Source: Desulfurococcales archaeon (lineage in GTDB: Archaea; Thermoproteota; Thermoprotei_A; Sulfolobales; Acidilobaceae). Taken from it: 64,000 nt of DNA. The notes beneath the pieces are model-generated. The model was not told the origin of the DNA and searched no databases. It saw only the letters and a list, made by a program, of their open reading frames with translations. Within the stretch, counting starts at the first letter, position 1. Every line of letters starts with the position of its first letter. Positions 1 to 6,868 of this stretch are shown one piece after another. A program made the position numbers and the translations under genes. The stretch spans positions 1 through 64,000 of the forward strand of contig WAOT01000004.1 in NCBI GenBank assembly GCA_015521115.1. Reading direction: 5' to 3'.

Positions 1-41
1 AACCTGGAAAGTTTTTAGAACGCTTTCGGCCGTTTCTCTTT

Positions 42-236
42 TCATACCGGCAAAATATATTTGTTTTTTGTCAGAAAATTTTTATATAATTTCATGAAAT
101 ATCCATCAGTTATAAATAATCCAATTCCTTTAAAAATTAAGTGTAGTTTATTTTGGATGAAAACGTCTTTATTTGATATGGATAATCCATTATGTAATTC
201 ATAATCTGCATCATTCCTAAGTTGGGCATGTGACAT
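42..236 (-). CDS. Small hypothetical protein, doubtful
   Basis: A 64-residue open frame in very AT-rich DNA, rich in Lys, Asn, Ile and Phe. I recognise no domain or motif. The ATG has a GGTG-type SD about 6 nt upstream on the minus strand, which is the only positive sign of translation. It lies downstream of the tRNA half at 392-429 on the same strand. It could equally be a chance frame in AT-rich spacer. Confidence 0.28.
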   Translation of the reverse strand: MSHAQLRNDADYELHNGLSISNKDVFIQNKLHLIFKGIGLFITDGYFMKLYKNFLTKNKYILPV

Positions 237-365
237 TCGCTACACCTGTTTACTCTGTTCCCCCTGCTTTCAACATATGGAACGTAATACCAGATTAACT
301 TACTTCTCCAGGAGACTTCTAGTGTGTCTGCCTATAACACTTGAGAGAATTGGTTGCAGAAGGTT

Positions 366-391
366 AAGGTGGCCGGCAGCCCCACGCCTTA
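366..391 (-). other. GC-rich tail of the tRNA 5' half
   Basis: Directly after A37 the minus strand continues with TAAGGCG and an 18-nt GC-rich block, GTGGGGCTGCCGGCCACC (385-368), before the DNA turns AT-rich. Known split tRNAs have such a tail on the 5' half, which pairs with a complementary leader on the 3' half to form a bulge-helix-bulge splice motif. Part of the block (GGGCTGCC) can also pair with the D-arm segment GGCAGCCC of the half itself. Its function here is inferred. Confidence 0.5.
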
Positions 392-429
392 TATGAGCCC
401 CGCGGGCTGCCAGGCTACCCTACCCCGCT
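392..429 (-). tRNA. 5' half of initiator tRNA-Met(CAU); split-tRNA candidate
   Basis: Read on the minus strand, these bases give a perfect tRNA 5' half. The acceptor strand is AGCGGGG, positions 8-9 are TA, and the D stem is GGGT pairing GCCC around a canonical D loop with G18-G19 and A21. G26 follows, then anticodon stem strand CGGGG and loop CTCATA ending at A37. A1 and the three Gs at 29-31 are hallmarks of archaeal initiator tRNA, and the anticodon is CAU. After A37, the normal archaeal intron or split point, the sequence becomes a GC-rich tail (391-368) and then AT-rich DNA. I find no matching 3' half within several hundred bases downstream, and no permuted 3' half directly upstream. It is a split tRNA gene, an intron-bearing gene with a very distant second exon, or a fragment. 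Confidence 0.72.
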
Positions 430-465
430 GTTTTACCCCGCCGGGTGTTGTTTGTTTGTTGTTTG

Positions 466-474
466 GGGTTTATT
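466..474 (-). promoter_or_regulatory. Weak TATA-like element before the tRNA half
   Basis: The minus strand reads AAATAAACC about 37-45 nt upstream of tRNA position 1. This is the right range if transcription starts 10-20 nt before the mature 5' end. The flanking minus strand is almost pure A and C, so an A-rich match by chance is easy. Confidence 0.2.
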
Positions 475-489
475 TGGTTTTTGGTTGGG

Positions 490-681
490 TTATTCGGGTT
501 CTAGTGGTTGTTTTTGTGTTGTTTGGCAGTTTAGTTTTATGTTTTCTATTTGTATGTTGTATCTGAATGTGAGCTCGCATAGTTTGTCTTTTGGGATTAC
601 TGCTTTTTGTCCGTGTTCTGTTGTGATTATGACTAGTTCTCCTTTGTCTTCTGCGTGTGCGCGGATTTTTGTTTGGGGCAT
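490..681 (-). CDS. Hypothetical 63-residue protein
   Basis: An unrecognised small protein with a compact, plausible fold-like stretch (residues 13-35 alternate hydrophobic and charged residues, including ELVIITT) and a Gln/Thr/Pro-rich end. It starts 16 nt after the stop of the gene at 698-1108 on the same strand, so the two probably form one transcript. The coding strand is unusually rich in A and C compared with the purine-rich genes elsewhere in the window. No function can be assigned. Confidence 0.5.
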   Translation of the reverse strand: MPQTKIRAHAEDKGELVIITTEHGQKAVIPKDKLCELTFRYNIQIENIKLNCQTTQKQPLEPE

Positions 682-697
682 TTTGTTGTCCCCTGTT

Positions 698-1108
698 TTA
701 TTGTATGTTTGTTTGTTTTATTTTTAGTATTTTTGATATTATTCCTGGGTTTTTGACCTTGTTCAGCTCGTTTAGTGGGACGTATTCTGGTAGGGCGTAT
801 CTTGTCTTGGTCAGTTCAGCTATGGTGTTTGTTGCTTTGAGCTTGCTTAATATTTTCCTGAGCCTGTCCTCTCCGGCTATTCCCTGGAAGATCAGTTTGA
901 TCTCCTTCCATGATACTGGTGCTTTTGCCTCCGCTAGTGCTAGGAGTATTAGTTCCTCTAGGTCTTCGTCTGATAGTGCTGTTACTACGGGTATGTCTGT
1001 GTCCATCATTAGGTCTTTTGCTATCTCGTTGTATGCTTTGAGTACTTTCTCTCTTACTCTCTTGACTTTTTCTAGGTCTGGCTTGTACGTCTGCTGTCTC
1101 TGTACCAT
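698..1108 (-). CDS. Hypothetical protein, possible winged-helix C-terminal half
   Basis: A 136-residue protein of unknown function. I chose the ATG at 1108 because a GGGGGTGAG SD lies 7-8 nt upstream and a TATA box sits about 50 nt upstream. A longer frame to 1174 would run nearly into that TATA box. The N-terminal half is helical and charged. Residues about 45-110 (acidic helix, then SWKEI, then RLRKILSKL, then TRYALPE) resemble a winged-helix arrangement, so DNA binding is possible but unproven. It is the first gene of a two-gene minus-strand unit with 490-681. Confidence 0.55.
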   Translation of the reverse strand: MVQRQQTYKPDLEKVKRVREKVLKAYNEIAKDLMMDTDIPVVTALSDEDLEELILLALAEAKAPVSWKEIKLIFQGIAGEDRLRKILSKLKATNTIAELTKTRYALPEYVPLNELNKVKNPGIISKILKIKQTNIQ

Positions 1109-1157
1109 TCTTCTCTCACCCCCTTTCTCCCATGTTAATACAGTTGGTTGGTTCATG

Positions 1158-1165
1158 TATATAAA
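1158..1165 (-). promoter_or_regulatory. TATA box for the 490-1108 unit
   Basis: The minus strand reads TTTATATA, about 50 nt before the ATG at 1108. This leaves room for transcription to start near 1131-1133 and gives a short leader carrying the SD. Confidence 0.5.
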
Positions 1166-1242
1166 CTCTAACACTATACAAGGTAAACGTTATGTCTGGG
1201 AGAAGGGTTGAGGGTTTTTATATATTAGTGTTTTTAGAAATA

Positions 1243-1524
1243 TTATGTTTCAGCCCTGGCCCGCACCGCACTAGACAGCGGGGCCCCATGCTCGACCTCG
1301 CCGCCCACAGAGGGCTCATCCCACACAAAACCCGCCAGCTCGTACAGGTCTTTCATGAGGTGCCTCCTCAGTATCCTGAGGAGCTTCCTCTCGACCTCTG
1401 ACTCCTCATCGTCGCCTAGCTCGAGGAGGCGCCCGTCAATCCAGGCGATCTCATTCACGAGCCTCTCAATCTCCCTGTCTATGAGAGAGTTCAGAGCCGA
1501 CTCGAAATCATGTGGCCCAGCCAT
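1243..1524 (-). CDS. Hypothetical acidic helical protein
   Basis: A 93-residue protein, predicted mostly helical, with heptad-like Leu/Ile spacing and many Glu/Arg pairs in residues 8-60 (coiled-coil-like). A GGGGG SD lies about 8 nt upstream of the ATG. No family is recognised. It is transcribed divergently from the gene at 1673. Confidence 0.5.
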   Translation of the reverse strand: MAGPHDFESALNSLIDREIERLVNEIAWIDGRLLELGDDEESEVERKLLRILRRHLMKDLYELAGFVWDEPSVGGEVEHGAPLSSAVRARAET

Positions 1525-1672
1525 AGGTTTTCCCCCGACAAGAATAATAGGTCTCCCCCAGCTTAACCCGGCCTAGGGTTAGTATTACACTTGTATTCCT
1601 CCCGTTAACGCAGGGGATACAGTCTGAGTAGACCCAAACTATAATCTACTCTGGGATCCCACTACAACCCTG

Positions 1673-2008
1673 GTGACCCGTGTGGAGGAGTTCGACGTTA
1701 ACGAGATACCGGAAGACGTCATAGAGGATCTCGAGGAAATAGCGGCAGAAATAGCATCAGACACCCGAAGAGCGGGAAGGAGGAAGGTGAAACTCCCCTC
1801 ATCCCGAGACCTAGCAGAGGTCGTCGCTGAAGCAGCACTACAGGCCAGGGGCATACCTCCAGAGGAGTTCCCCTCAATAGTAATAAAACTACTAGAAGAG
1901 AGGGGGTTCTACACCAAGTATGTTAACGAGAAGAGGATATGGAGGGTCTACGAAAACCTCGTCAGGAGGAGAGTCATACCAGACACCCTCGGTGTTGTAA
2001 TGTGGTAG
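1673..2008 (+). CDS. Hypothetical crenarchaeal-type helical protein
   Basis: A 111-residue protein of unknown function with a GTG start. The N-terminal third is strongly acidic and the rest is basic-acidic helical, ending in a Trp. No strong SD is visible, so the message may be nearly leaderless. Its stop overlaps the likely GTG start of the zinc protein at 2002, which implies translational coupling. Confidence 0.55.
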   Translation: MTRVEEFDVNEIPEDVIEDLEEIAAEIASDTRRAGRRKVKLPSSRDLAEVVAEAALQARGIPPEEFPSIVIKLLEERGFYTKYVNEKRIWRVYENLVRRRVIPDTLGVVMW

Positions 2009-2346
2009 CCACCACATGCGAGGTCTGCCTAGAGAACCCCGGAGAATATAGGTGCAAAGTATGTGGAAGAATAGTATGCCGCCAACACTACAACCCGGAG
2101 ACAGGGACATGCACGTTCTGCGAGGAACTAAAATGCCAAATATGTGGGAAGAGACCATCACTAGGCTACTGCCTAGTATGCGGCAGGCTAGGCTGCGACC
2201 TCTGCCTAATACAGGTAGACAATGTCAGGAGGGTCTGCAGAGAGTGCCTGGAAAAGTATGGAATGAAAGGTATATGGGAGATCCTAAAGAGCAGGAGGAT
2301 CTCCGAAGGCCCCCTACGGGTAGTCCGCAGAGTAATCGGCTTATAG
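2002..2346 (+). CDS. Multi-zinc (CxxC-rich) small protein
   Basis: A 114-residue protein dominated by Cys pairs. There are at least six CxxC units (CEVC, CKVC, CTFC, CQIC, CLVC, CREC) plus extra Cys and CRQH, arranged as two consecutive treble-clef or B-box-like modules over residues about 5-85. A basic helical tail follows. This pattern implies binding of several zinc ions and a role in nucleic-acid or protein contacts. I cannot name the family. GTG 2002 is chosen because GGTG lies about 7 nt upstream and it overlaps the preceding stop. A frame open to 1939 would lie entirely inside the previous gene. Confidence 0.6.
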   Translation: MVATTCEVCLENPGEYRCKVCGRIVCRQHYNPETGTCTFCEELKCQICGKRPSLGYCLVCGRLGCDLCLIQVDNVRRVCRECLEKYGMKGIWEILKSRRISEGPLRVVRRVIGL

Positions 2347-2394
2347 GTTTTATAGGCCGCGACCGCGCCCTCACCGTGCGGGGTGGCGCTGGCA

Positions 2395-2898
2395 ATGTCA
2401 GCAGTCGTGTCACGGATCGAGTCGATAATGGAATCCCTGCCCAAGGAGGGGGCGAAAGCGGCTGTTGCCCTAGGCATAGTTGAGAGGGTGAAAGAACTCG
2501 CCGAGCTCGCCTCAAAAGCAGTCAACATGATAGAATGCCTAGCCCAGGCAAGGGGCTTCTGCAGGGAATCATTATGCACGCCCAACTGCGGAGGAATATT
2601 CCTCACACGCGACGGAGGCATACACATAAACAAGATCAGAAGCAACGCGTCAGGCATAACAATAAACGATGAAGGCGTACTAATAGGCGTAAAAGACGCG
2701 AAGCTAATGATAAGGCCCGATGGGACAGTACAACTCCAAATACCAGGCCTGAACGAGACAGTAGACCTGAAGAACGTTGAAGACGTCTACAGTAAAAGCC
2801 ACCTGCTAAAGTACGTTGTACGCAAAGTAGGGCGCAGCGTGGACGTCATATTTGAAGACCTTACACTATGCGCCAGACAGAGCGCAGTAGTCTGCTAG
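2395..2898 (+). CDS. Hypothetical protein with helical N-terminus and beta-rich C-terminus
   Basis: About 167 residues. Residues 1-55 are amphipathic helix, followed by a Cys cluster near residues 50-65, then a repetitive beta-type region with DG/NDEG turns (residues about 72-120). The ATG at 2395 has GGTG 9 nt upstream. An in-frame GTG at 2383 is the alternative. It follows the zinc protein by about 48 nt, so 1673-2898 may be one expression unit. No family is recognised. Confidence 0.5.
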   Translation: MSAVVSRIESIMESLPKEGAKAAVALGIVERVKELAELASKAVNMIECLAQARGFCRESLCTPNCGGIFLTRDGGIHINKIRSNASGITINDEGVLIGVKDAKLMIRPDGTVQLQIPGLNETVDLKNVEDVYSKSHLLKYVVRKVGRSVDVIFEDLTLCARQSAVVC

Positions 2899-2904
2899 CC
2901 CTCT

Positions 2905-2942
2905 GTTAAAGGAATCCTTTAACCCTATCTTTAAAGGATCCG
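2905..2942. repeat. Palindrome plus related repeat upstream of cren7
   Basis: GTTAAAGG (2905-2912) and CCTTTAAC (2916-2923) form a perfect 8-bp inverted repeat around AAT. A near copy of one arm with its spacer, CTTTAAAGGATCC, follows at 2930-2942. The site lies about 110-145 nt before the Cren7 start and just after the previous gene. It could be an operator, a promoter cluster (TTTAAAGG is TATA-like) or an RNA hairpin ending the upstream gene. Confidence 0.35.
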
Positions 2943-3051
2943 ACATGAAAAGCCCTTATCCTGTCTAATGTATACCATTAACCTTAATAACATCAGTAGG
3001 CGTATCATAGTCAAAGTGAAGGGCAACGACTAGAACAGAGGTGAGAATGTT

Positions 3052-3246
3052 ATGGCCAGGAAGAAGCCCTATCCTGTGAAGGTACGTGACCCAACTACAG
3101 GAGAAGAGGTAGAGCTAGTACCACTAAAGGTATGGCCCCTAGCACCTAAGGGGAGGAAGGGAGTCAAGATAGGGCTATTCAAGAGCCCGAAGACCGGTAA
3201 GACGTTCAGGGCTAAGGTTCCGGACGACTACCCGATCATAAAGTAA
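3052..3246 (+). CDS. creN7: Chromatin protein Cren7
   Basis: A 64-residue protein matching Cren7, the conserved crenarchaeal DNA-bending chromatin protein. It has the [11 protein letters not shown] core, the KIGLFK strand and the DDYPI C-terminus. The family is small, basic and beta-barrel (SH3-like), binds the minor groove of duplex DNA and compacts or stiffens the genome. The ATG is preceded by GGTGAG. It stands alone, with a palindrome upstream (2905-2942) and a pyrimidine-rich stretch with a T run downstream (about 3270-3295). This is strong evidence for a crenarchaeal host. Confidence 0.93.
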   Translation: MARKKPYPVKVRDPTTGEEVELVPLKVWPLAPKGRKGVKIGLFKSPKTGKTFRAKVPDDYPIIK

Positions 3247-3295
3247 AGCACAGACTTCAGCCGCCGAAACAGGTTTAACCCCTTGTTTTTCCCCT

Positions 3296-4600
3296 TTAAC
3301 CCTTCGCCCTATAGATGTTAACTATTAACTTTAAGGCCTCCTCCTCACCCAGTCTCGCAACACTCATATACGTGTCTGAGACGTTCATGAGAGTGGGGTT
3401 ATCACCCTTAATCATGACCGTGTGTAGTCTTATGTCTCTAGGTGACTGGAGGAGCCCCCTCAATATGTATGTTGAGAGCTTGTCCTCACCGTCAGTTATA
3501 AGCACTATATCGCTGGGGCCCCTAGAGGGGCCTGACTCTATATCCTCAACGGCCTTGGCGATAGCGTTGGTTATATTTGTGCCTCCTGTAGCCTTGACTG
3601 TGGCTAAGTATTTGATTAGTTCCATCAAATCCCTCGGCCTTACACGTCTAGTCACAGTCTTAAGCTCGTACACTATAGAGTCGAAGAACCGCACGTAGTA
3701 GTCTCTTCCAGCACTTCTTGCCTTGATTAGGAGTGCTAGAGCGACGGCCCTAGCCCAGTTGATCTTCTCCCCGCTCATACTCCCACTCTTATCGAGGAGG
3801 ACATAGAGGGGGCCCTCCTCAGCGCTTAACTCCTTATGATATAACAGCATCCTACTATTAGCGAGCTGCGCGTAGAAGACCTCCTCGGGGAGGGCAAGCT
3901 GCGATATGTGTAGCCTCTCGATATCGCCACCCAACTCCAGTCCACCGACCCACCCCCTCGTATACCTTGTTGTCCTCTTTGATGAGACCCTTGAGACCTC
4001 GATCCTCGAGAGGATCCTTTCTATCTCGCTAACGTCAGTCCTCCTCGATAGCTCCATGACTATGTCTAGACTGTCCTCAAACATTAGGCTCGAGGAAGTC
4101 CCGGCACCAACTCTCGCGACTATAGACTTAAGGGCTGAGACGTTCTTCATAGCGTTAGACAACTCGTTGAGAGCCCTCTCAACCTTTCCACTCCTGCGAC
4201 CACCCTTGCCCGAGGAGGGAGATGAGAGCGGTCTCAGGCTCTCCCCACCCCCCCGCTGCCTGGCGAGAATACTGATGTATAAGCCTGCGGCGACCATGCT
4301 AATTTGGGCGTCAGCGACTGTCATAGCCTTAATCTTCCAAGTCCTGGGACTGCTCAATGTCTCAGCGACGAGTGCTAGCCTTGCTAGATCCCTTTCGTTA
4401 GAGGGCTCATAGTCCCTCCTCACTCTGGGTAGTGGAAGGTAGAATATGTAGAAGAGGTCGCCGGCAACATCCTCGAGAACCCTATCGGGCCTCCTCCCAG
4501 TTAGTTTCCTAACTAGATCGAGAACTCTCCCCGCCCTGTACCTGTAGGTGGTGTTAACCGCTACCCCGTCTAGGAGGCTCTCCATGCCTGGAACCCTCAC
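3296..4600 (-). CDS. VWA-domain protein (MoxR partner)
   Basis: A 434-residue protein with an N-terminal helical region (1-260, including a Gly/Ser-rich low-complexity linker near 117-135) and a C-terminal von Willebrand A domain. Its metal (MIDAS) residues are visible as DKSGS at 270-274, Thr in GGTN near 341 and Asp in ITDGED near 370. Such CoxE/YehP-type proteins work with MoxR AAA+ ATPases in assembly or metal insertion of protein complexes. The GTG start overlaps the stop of the MoxR gene by 2 nt (ATGTGA arrangement), which indicates tight coupling. The substrate is unknown. Confidence 0.85.
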   Translation of the reverse strand: MRVPGMESLLDGVAVNTTYRYRAGRVLDLVRKLTGRRPDRVLEDVAGDLFYIFYLPLPRVRRDYEPSNERDLARLALVAETLSSPRTWKIKAMTVADAQISMVAAGLYISILARQRGGGESLRPLSSPSSGKGGRRSGKVERALNELSNAMKNVSALKSIVARVGAGTSSSLMFEDSLDIVMELSRRTDVSEIERILSRIEVSRVSSKRTTRYTRGWVGGLELGGDIERLHISQLALPEEVFYAQLANSRMLLYHKELSAEEGPLYVLLDKSGSMSGEKINWARAVALALLIKARSAGRDYYVRFFDSIVYELKTVTRRVRPRDLMELIKYLATVKATGGTNITNAIAKAVEDIESGPSRGPSDIVLITDGEDKLSTYILRGLLQSPRDIRLHTVMIKGDNPTLMNVSDTYMSVARLGEEEALKLIVNIYRAKG

Positions 4601-5724
4601 ATGTTCAGCTTAATGGTTACGATCTCGAGTAGATCAGATATCACGTCTAGGAGCTCTGAAGCGGCGGCCACAACCTCCTCGTCAGCCATATCAGATGCTA
4701 GAGCCTTCACCTTGTTCTCGAGCTCTCTAAGCACCTTATAATAGTCAATCAGCCTGGGACTGAGCGTACCACTCCGCCTTATCTCAGGCGCTATCCTCTC
4801 CAGGTTCGCCTTTATCTCAGCCAGCTCTGCTAGAACCTTCTCCTTCGTCTTGATCTCTTCGAATAGTATGGTCTTAGCCTTCTCGAACTCGTCAATATCC
4901 CTAGGGACGACATACTTCAGCGCGTGGAGGTCAGTCAATTCAGCCCTGCTTCTACCGTGTATGAGGGCGTGTGCGGCAACTATCTTAGCCGCCTTACCCT
5001 TCCTCCTGTCCGTTAAGTGAAGGCCCTTCTCTTCGAAGACCATGAAAAGTTTAAGCATTTTATCAAGTACTTGGGATATGTCGACGGTGAGGAGCCTATC
5101 ATACCACTGTCTAAGCTCGCTGAGGCTAATGATTGGCCTCTCAGCCTCATACCCTCTCTTCTCGATCTCCCATGACTTGTGGATGAGTTCGCTCCAGTAC
5201 TCTGCGTCCAAGGGTTTCACGAGGTGGCGGAGCATGAACCTGTCGTAGAGGGCCTCTAGCTCCGGCTCAGTAGGGGTTTGGTTCGACGCCCCAATTATGC
5301 TCCATATGCTTGTCTTTATCTCTGTGTACCCATCGTATATGACCCTCTCCTGCATAACGCTAAGCAGGCTGTTGAGGACTGCACTATTAGCGTTGAATAC
5401 CTCATCAAGGAAAACGATCTCCGCCTCAGGCATCTTATCCCTAGTTATACGCCTGTAGACTCCCTCCCTCAACGCCCTGATGTCGAGTGGGCCGAGGAGT
5501 TCGCCCGGCTCTGTAAACTTAGTTAGTAGATATTTGAAAAATCTAGCGTCCAGCAGCGTTGCCAAGCGCCGCGCCAGGGCGCTTTTGCCCGTCCCCGGCT
5601 CTCCTATAAGGATGGCGTGCTCCCTGGAGACGACCGCCATAACTAGGACTAGCGCCTCCTCCCATCGCCCCACGAACGGCTCGGCAAGCCTGTTCACAAG
5701 CTCTAGTAGTCTTGTACTGGCCAT
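4597..5724 (-). CDS. MoxR-family AAA+ ATPase
   Basis: About 375 residues. It has Walker A GEPGTGKS (41-48), Walker B IVFLDE (about 103-108), a GASNQ sensor 1 and the MoxR-type lid, then a long helical C-terminus. MoxR ATPases act as chaperone-like remodelling motors with VWA partners, and one is encoded directly downstream (3296-4600). I chose ATG 5724 because GGGAG lies 8 nt upstream. Two earlier in-frame starts (5745, 5766) have weaker SDs. Confidence 0.87.
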   Translation of the reverse strand: MASTRLLELVNRLAEPFVGRWEEALVLVMAVVSREHAILIGEPGTGKSALARRLATLLDARFFKYLLTKFTEPGELLGPLDIRALREGVYRRITRDKMPEAEIVFLDEVFNANSAVLNSLLSVMQERVIYDGYTEIKTSIWSIIGASNQTPTEPELEALYDRFMLRHLVKPLDAEYWSELIHKSWEIEKRGYEAERPIISLSELRQWYDRLLTVDISQVLDKMLKLFMVFEEKGLHLTDRRKGKAAKIVAAHALIHGRSRAELTDLHALKYVVPRDIDEFEKAKTILFEEIKTKEKVLAELAEIKANLERIAPEIRRSGTLSPRLIDYYKVLRELENKVKALASDMADEEVVAAASELLDVISDLLEIVTIKLNM

Positions 5725-5836
5725 ACCTGGTACTCCCTTTACCATATGCCTTTTCAAGCAGACCATATATCAGCTAGCCTCCCCTCACAGCACTTAAGCA
5801 AGAAGTATGAGCCAATGCTAGAATGGTAGGTCGGCC

Positions 5837-6253
5837 TTGGCTAGTCGGGTTATCCCAGAGGATATGCTAGAGCTCGCTAGAAGATACAGGGACAGACCCT
5901 ACGCCCCCTACTCGCGTTTCCGTGTAGTATCCGTCGTTAGGGGCGAGTCCGGCCGCCTGTACGTGGGTGTTAACGTGGAGAACGCCAGCTACGGCCTAAC
6001 AGTCTGTGCCGAGAGAGTCGCCATTTTCAACGCGGTGACTGAAGGCGAAAGGAGGATCAGAGAGGTTCTAGTCTATGCCCTCGACAGCGATGAACCAGTA
6101 TTCCCCTGTGGTGCCTGCAGACAGGTTATAGCCGAGTTCTCTCCAGACGGCTCCGCAATAGTCTATGCATACTCGGCTAAAACAGGAAAGTGGGGGGCAG
6201 CCCTACTTAGAGACCTCCTACCAGAGGCGTTCAAACTCGAAACTAGTGAATGA
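5837..6253 (+). CDS. cdd: Cytidine deaminase
   Basis: 138 residues, the usual size of the tetrameric cytidine deaminase. Cysteine ligand and catalytic Glu are in CAE (57-59), the second zinc motif is PCGAC (Cys91, Cys94), and the N-terminal YAPYSRF and VNVENASYG substrate motifs are intact. It converts cytidine or deoxycytidine to uridine or deoxyuridine in pyrimidine salvage. The start is TTG with GGTAGGT about 8 nt upstream. It is transcribed away from the MoxR gene. Confidence 0.92.
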   Translation: MASRVIPEDMLELARRYRDRPYAPYSRFRVVSVVRGESGRLYVGVNVENASYGLTVCAERVAIFNAVTEGERRIREVLVYALDSDEPVFPCGACRQVIAEFSPDGSAIVYAYSAKTGKWGAALLRDLLPEAFKLETSE

Positions 6254-6320
6254 TGGGCGACTATATTAACCCTCGACCTTCCTAAGGTACTCAGACCAGA
6301 ATAGGAGAGGAAGATCCGAG

Positions 6321-6755
6321 TTGGAGGAGAAGGAGAAGAAGATCATGGATCTCAAGGAAGGCGAGAACGACGTCACCGTGAAGGTGCGCGTCATAAGCAC
6401 GAGCGAGCCCAAGGTCATTCAAACCCGAAAGGGCCCCAGGACGATAAGCGAAGCAATAGTAGGCGACGAGACCGGAAGAGCGAAACTCACCCTATGGGGT
6501 AAGCACGCGGGAACACTCCAAGAGGGAGAGGCCGTAGAGATAAGCGGAGTATGGACAACCCAGTACCGCGGCGAGGTGCAGCTCAACGTAGGGTACAGAG
6601 GAGAAATAAAGAAGATCGAGGACGAAGAAGTACCAGGCGAGCAGGACATCCCCGAGGAAACGCCGAAACCTGAGAACCCCTACACGCCCAGGAGAAGGTT
6701 CCAGGGCGGAGGGTTCCAGAGAGGTAGAGGCTACGGATACAAGAAGAGGTTCTAG
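6321..6755 (+). CDS. ssb: Single-stranded DNA-binding protein, crenarchaeal type
   Basis: 144 residues with one OB fold (about 10-105, including TISEAIVGDETG and LTLWGKHAG, hallmark strands of Sulfolobus-type SSB). An acidic/proline linker and a Gly/Arg/Phe-rich tail follow. It protects ssDNA and recruits repair and replication factors. Sulfolobus SSB is about 148 residues with the same layout. The start is TTG 6321 behind GGAGAGGAAG. ATG 6345 is the alternative, giving a protein eight residues shorter. Confidence 0.92.
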   Translation: MEEKEKKIMDLKEGENDVTVKVRVISTSEPKVIQTRKGPRTISEAIVGDETGRAKLTLWGKHAGTLQEGEAVEISGVWTTQYRGEVQLNVGYRGEIKKIEDEEVPGEQDIPEETPKPENPYTPRRRFQGGGFQRGRGYGYKKRF

Positions 6756-6760
6756 CCGCC

Positions 6761-6781
6761 GGGGATAGCCCCTATCTCCCC
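6761..6781 (+). terminator. Hairpin after ssb
   Basis: GGGGATAG (6761-6768) pairs with CTATC-T-CCCC (6772-6781) with one bulged T, directly after the ssb stop. A pyrimidine-rich stretch and a long AT-rich region (about 6830-6868) follow, shared with the convergent TatD-like gene. Archaeal termination mainly uses T-rich tracts, so the hairpin may only stabilise the 3' end. Confidence 0.3.
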
Positions 6782-6868
6782 AGAGGAAAGTACTAGAAAT
6801 CCCCGATATTTCCCCTTACATGATATATATAATACATAAACTGTATAATAAATTAAAAATTAGATATT

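Noticed and set aside
430-520. Permuted 3' half of the initiator tRNA upstream of the 5' half
   Set aside because: I read the minus strand before position 1 and found no T-arm sequence or CCCCGCT, only A/C-rich DNA.
354-1211. Long plus-strand frames rich in Phe, Ser, Val and Cys (354-566, 452-727, 657-1211)
   Set aside because: They are antisense to the minus-strand genes and arise from the T/G-rich plus strand. No SD and non-protein-like composition.
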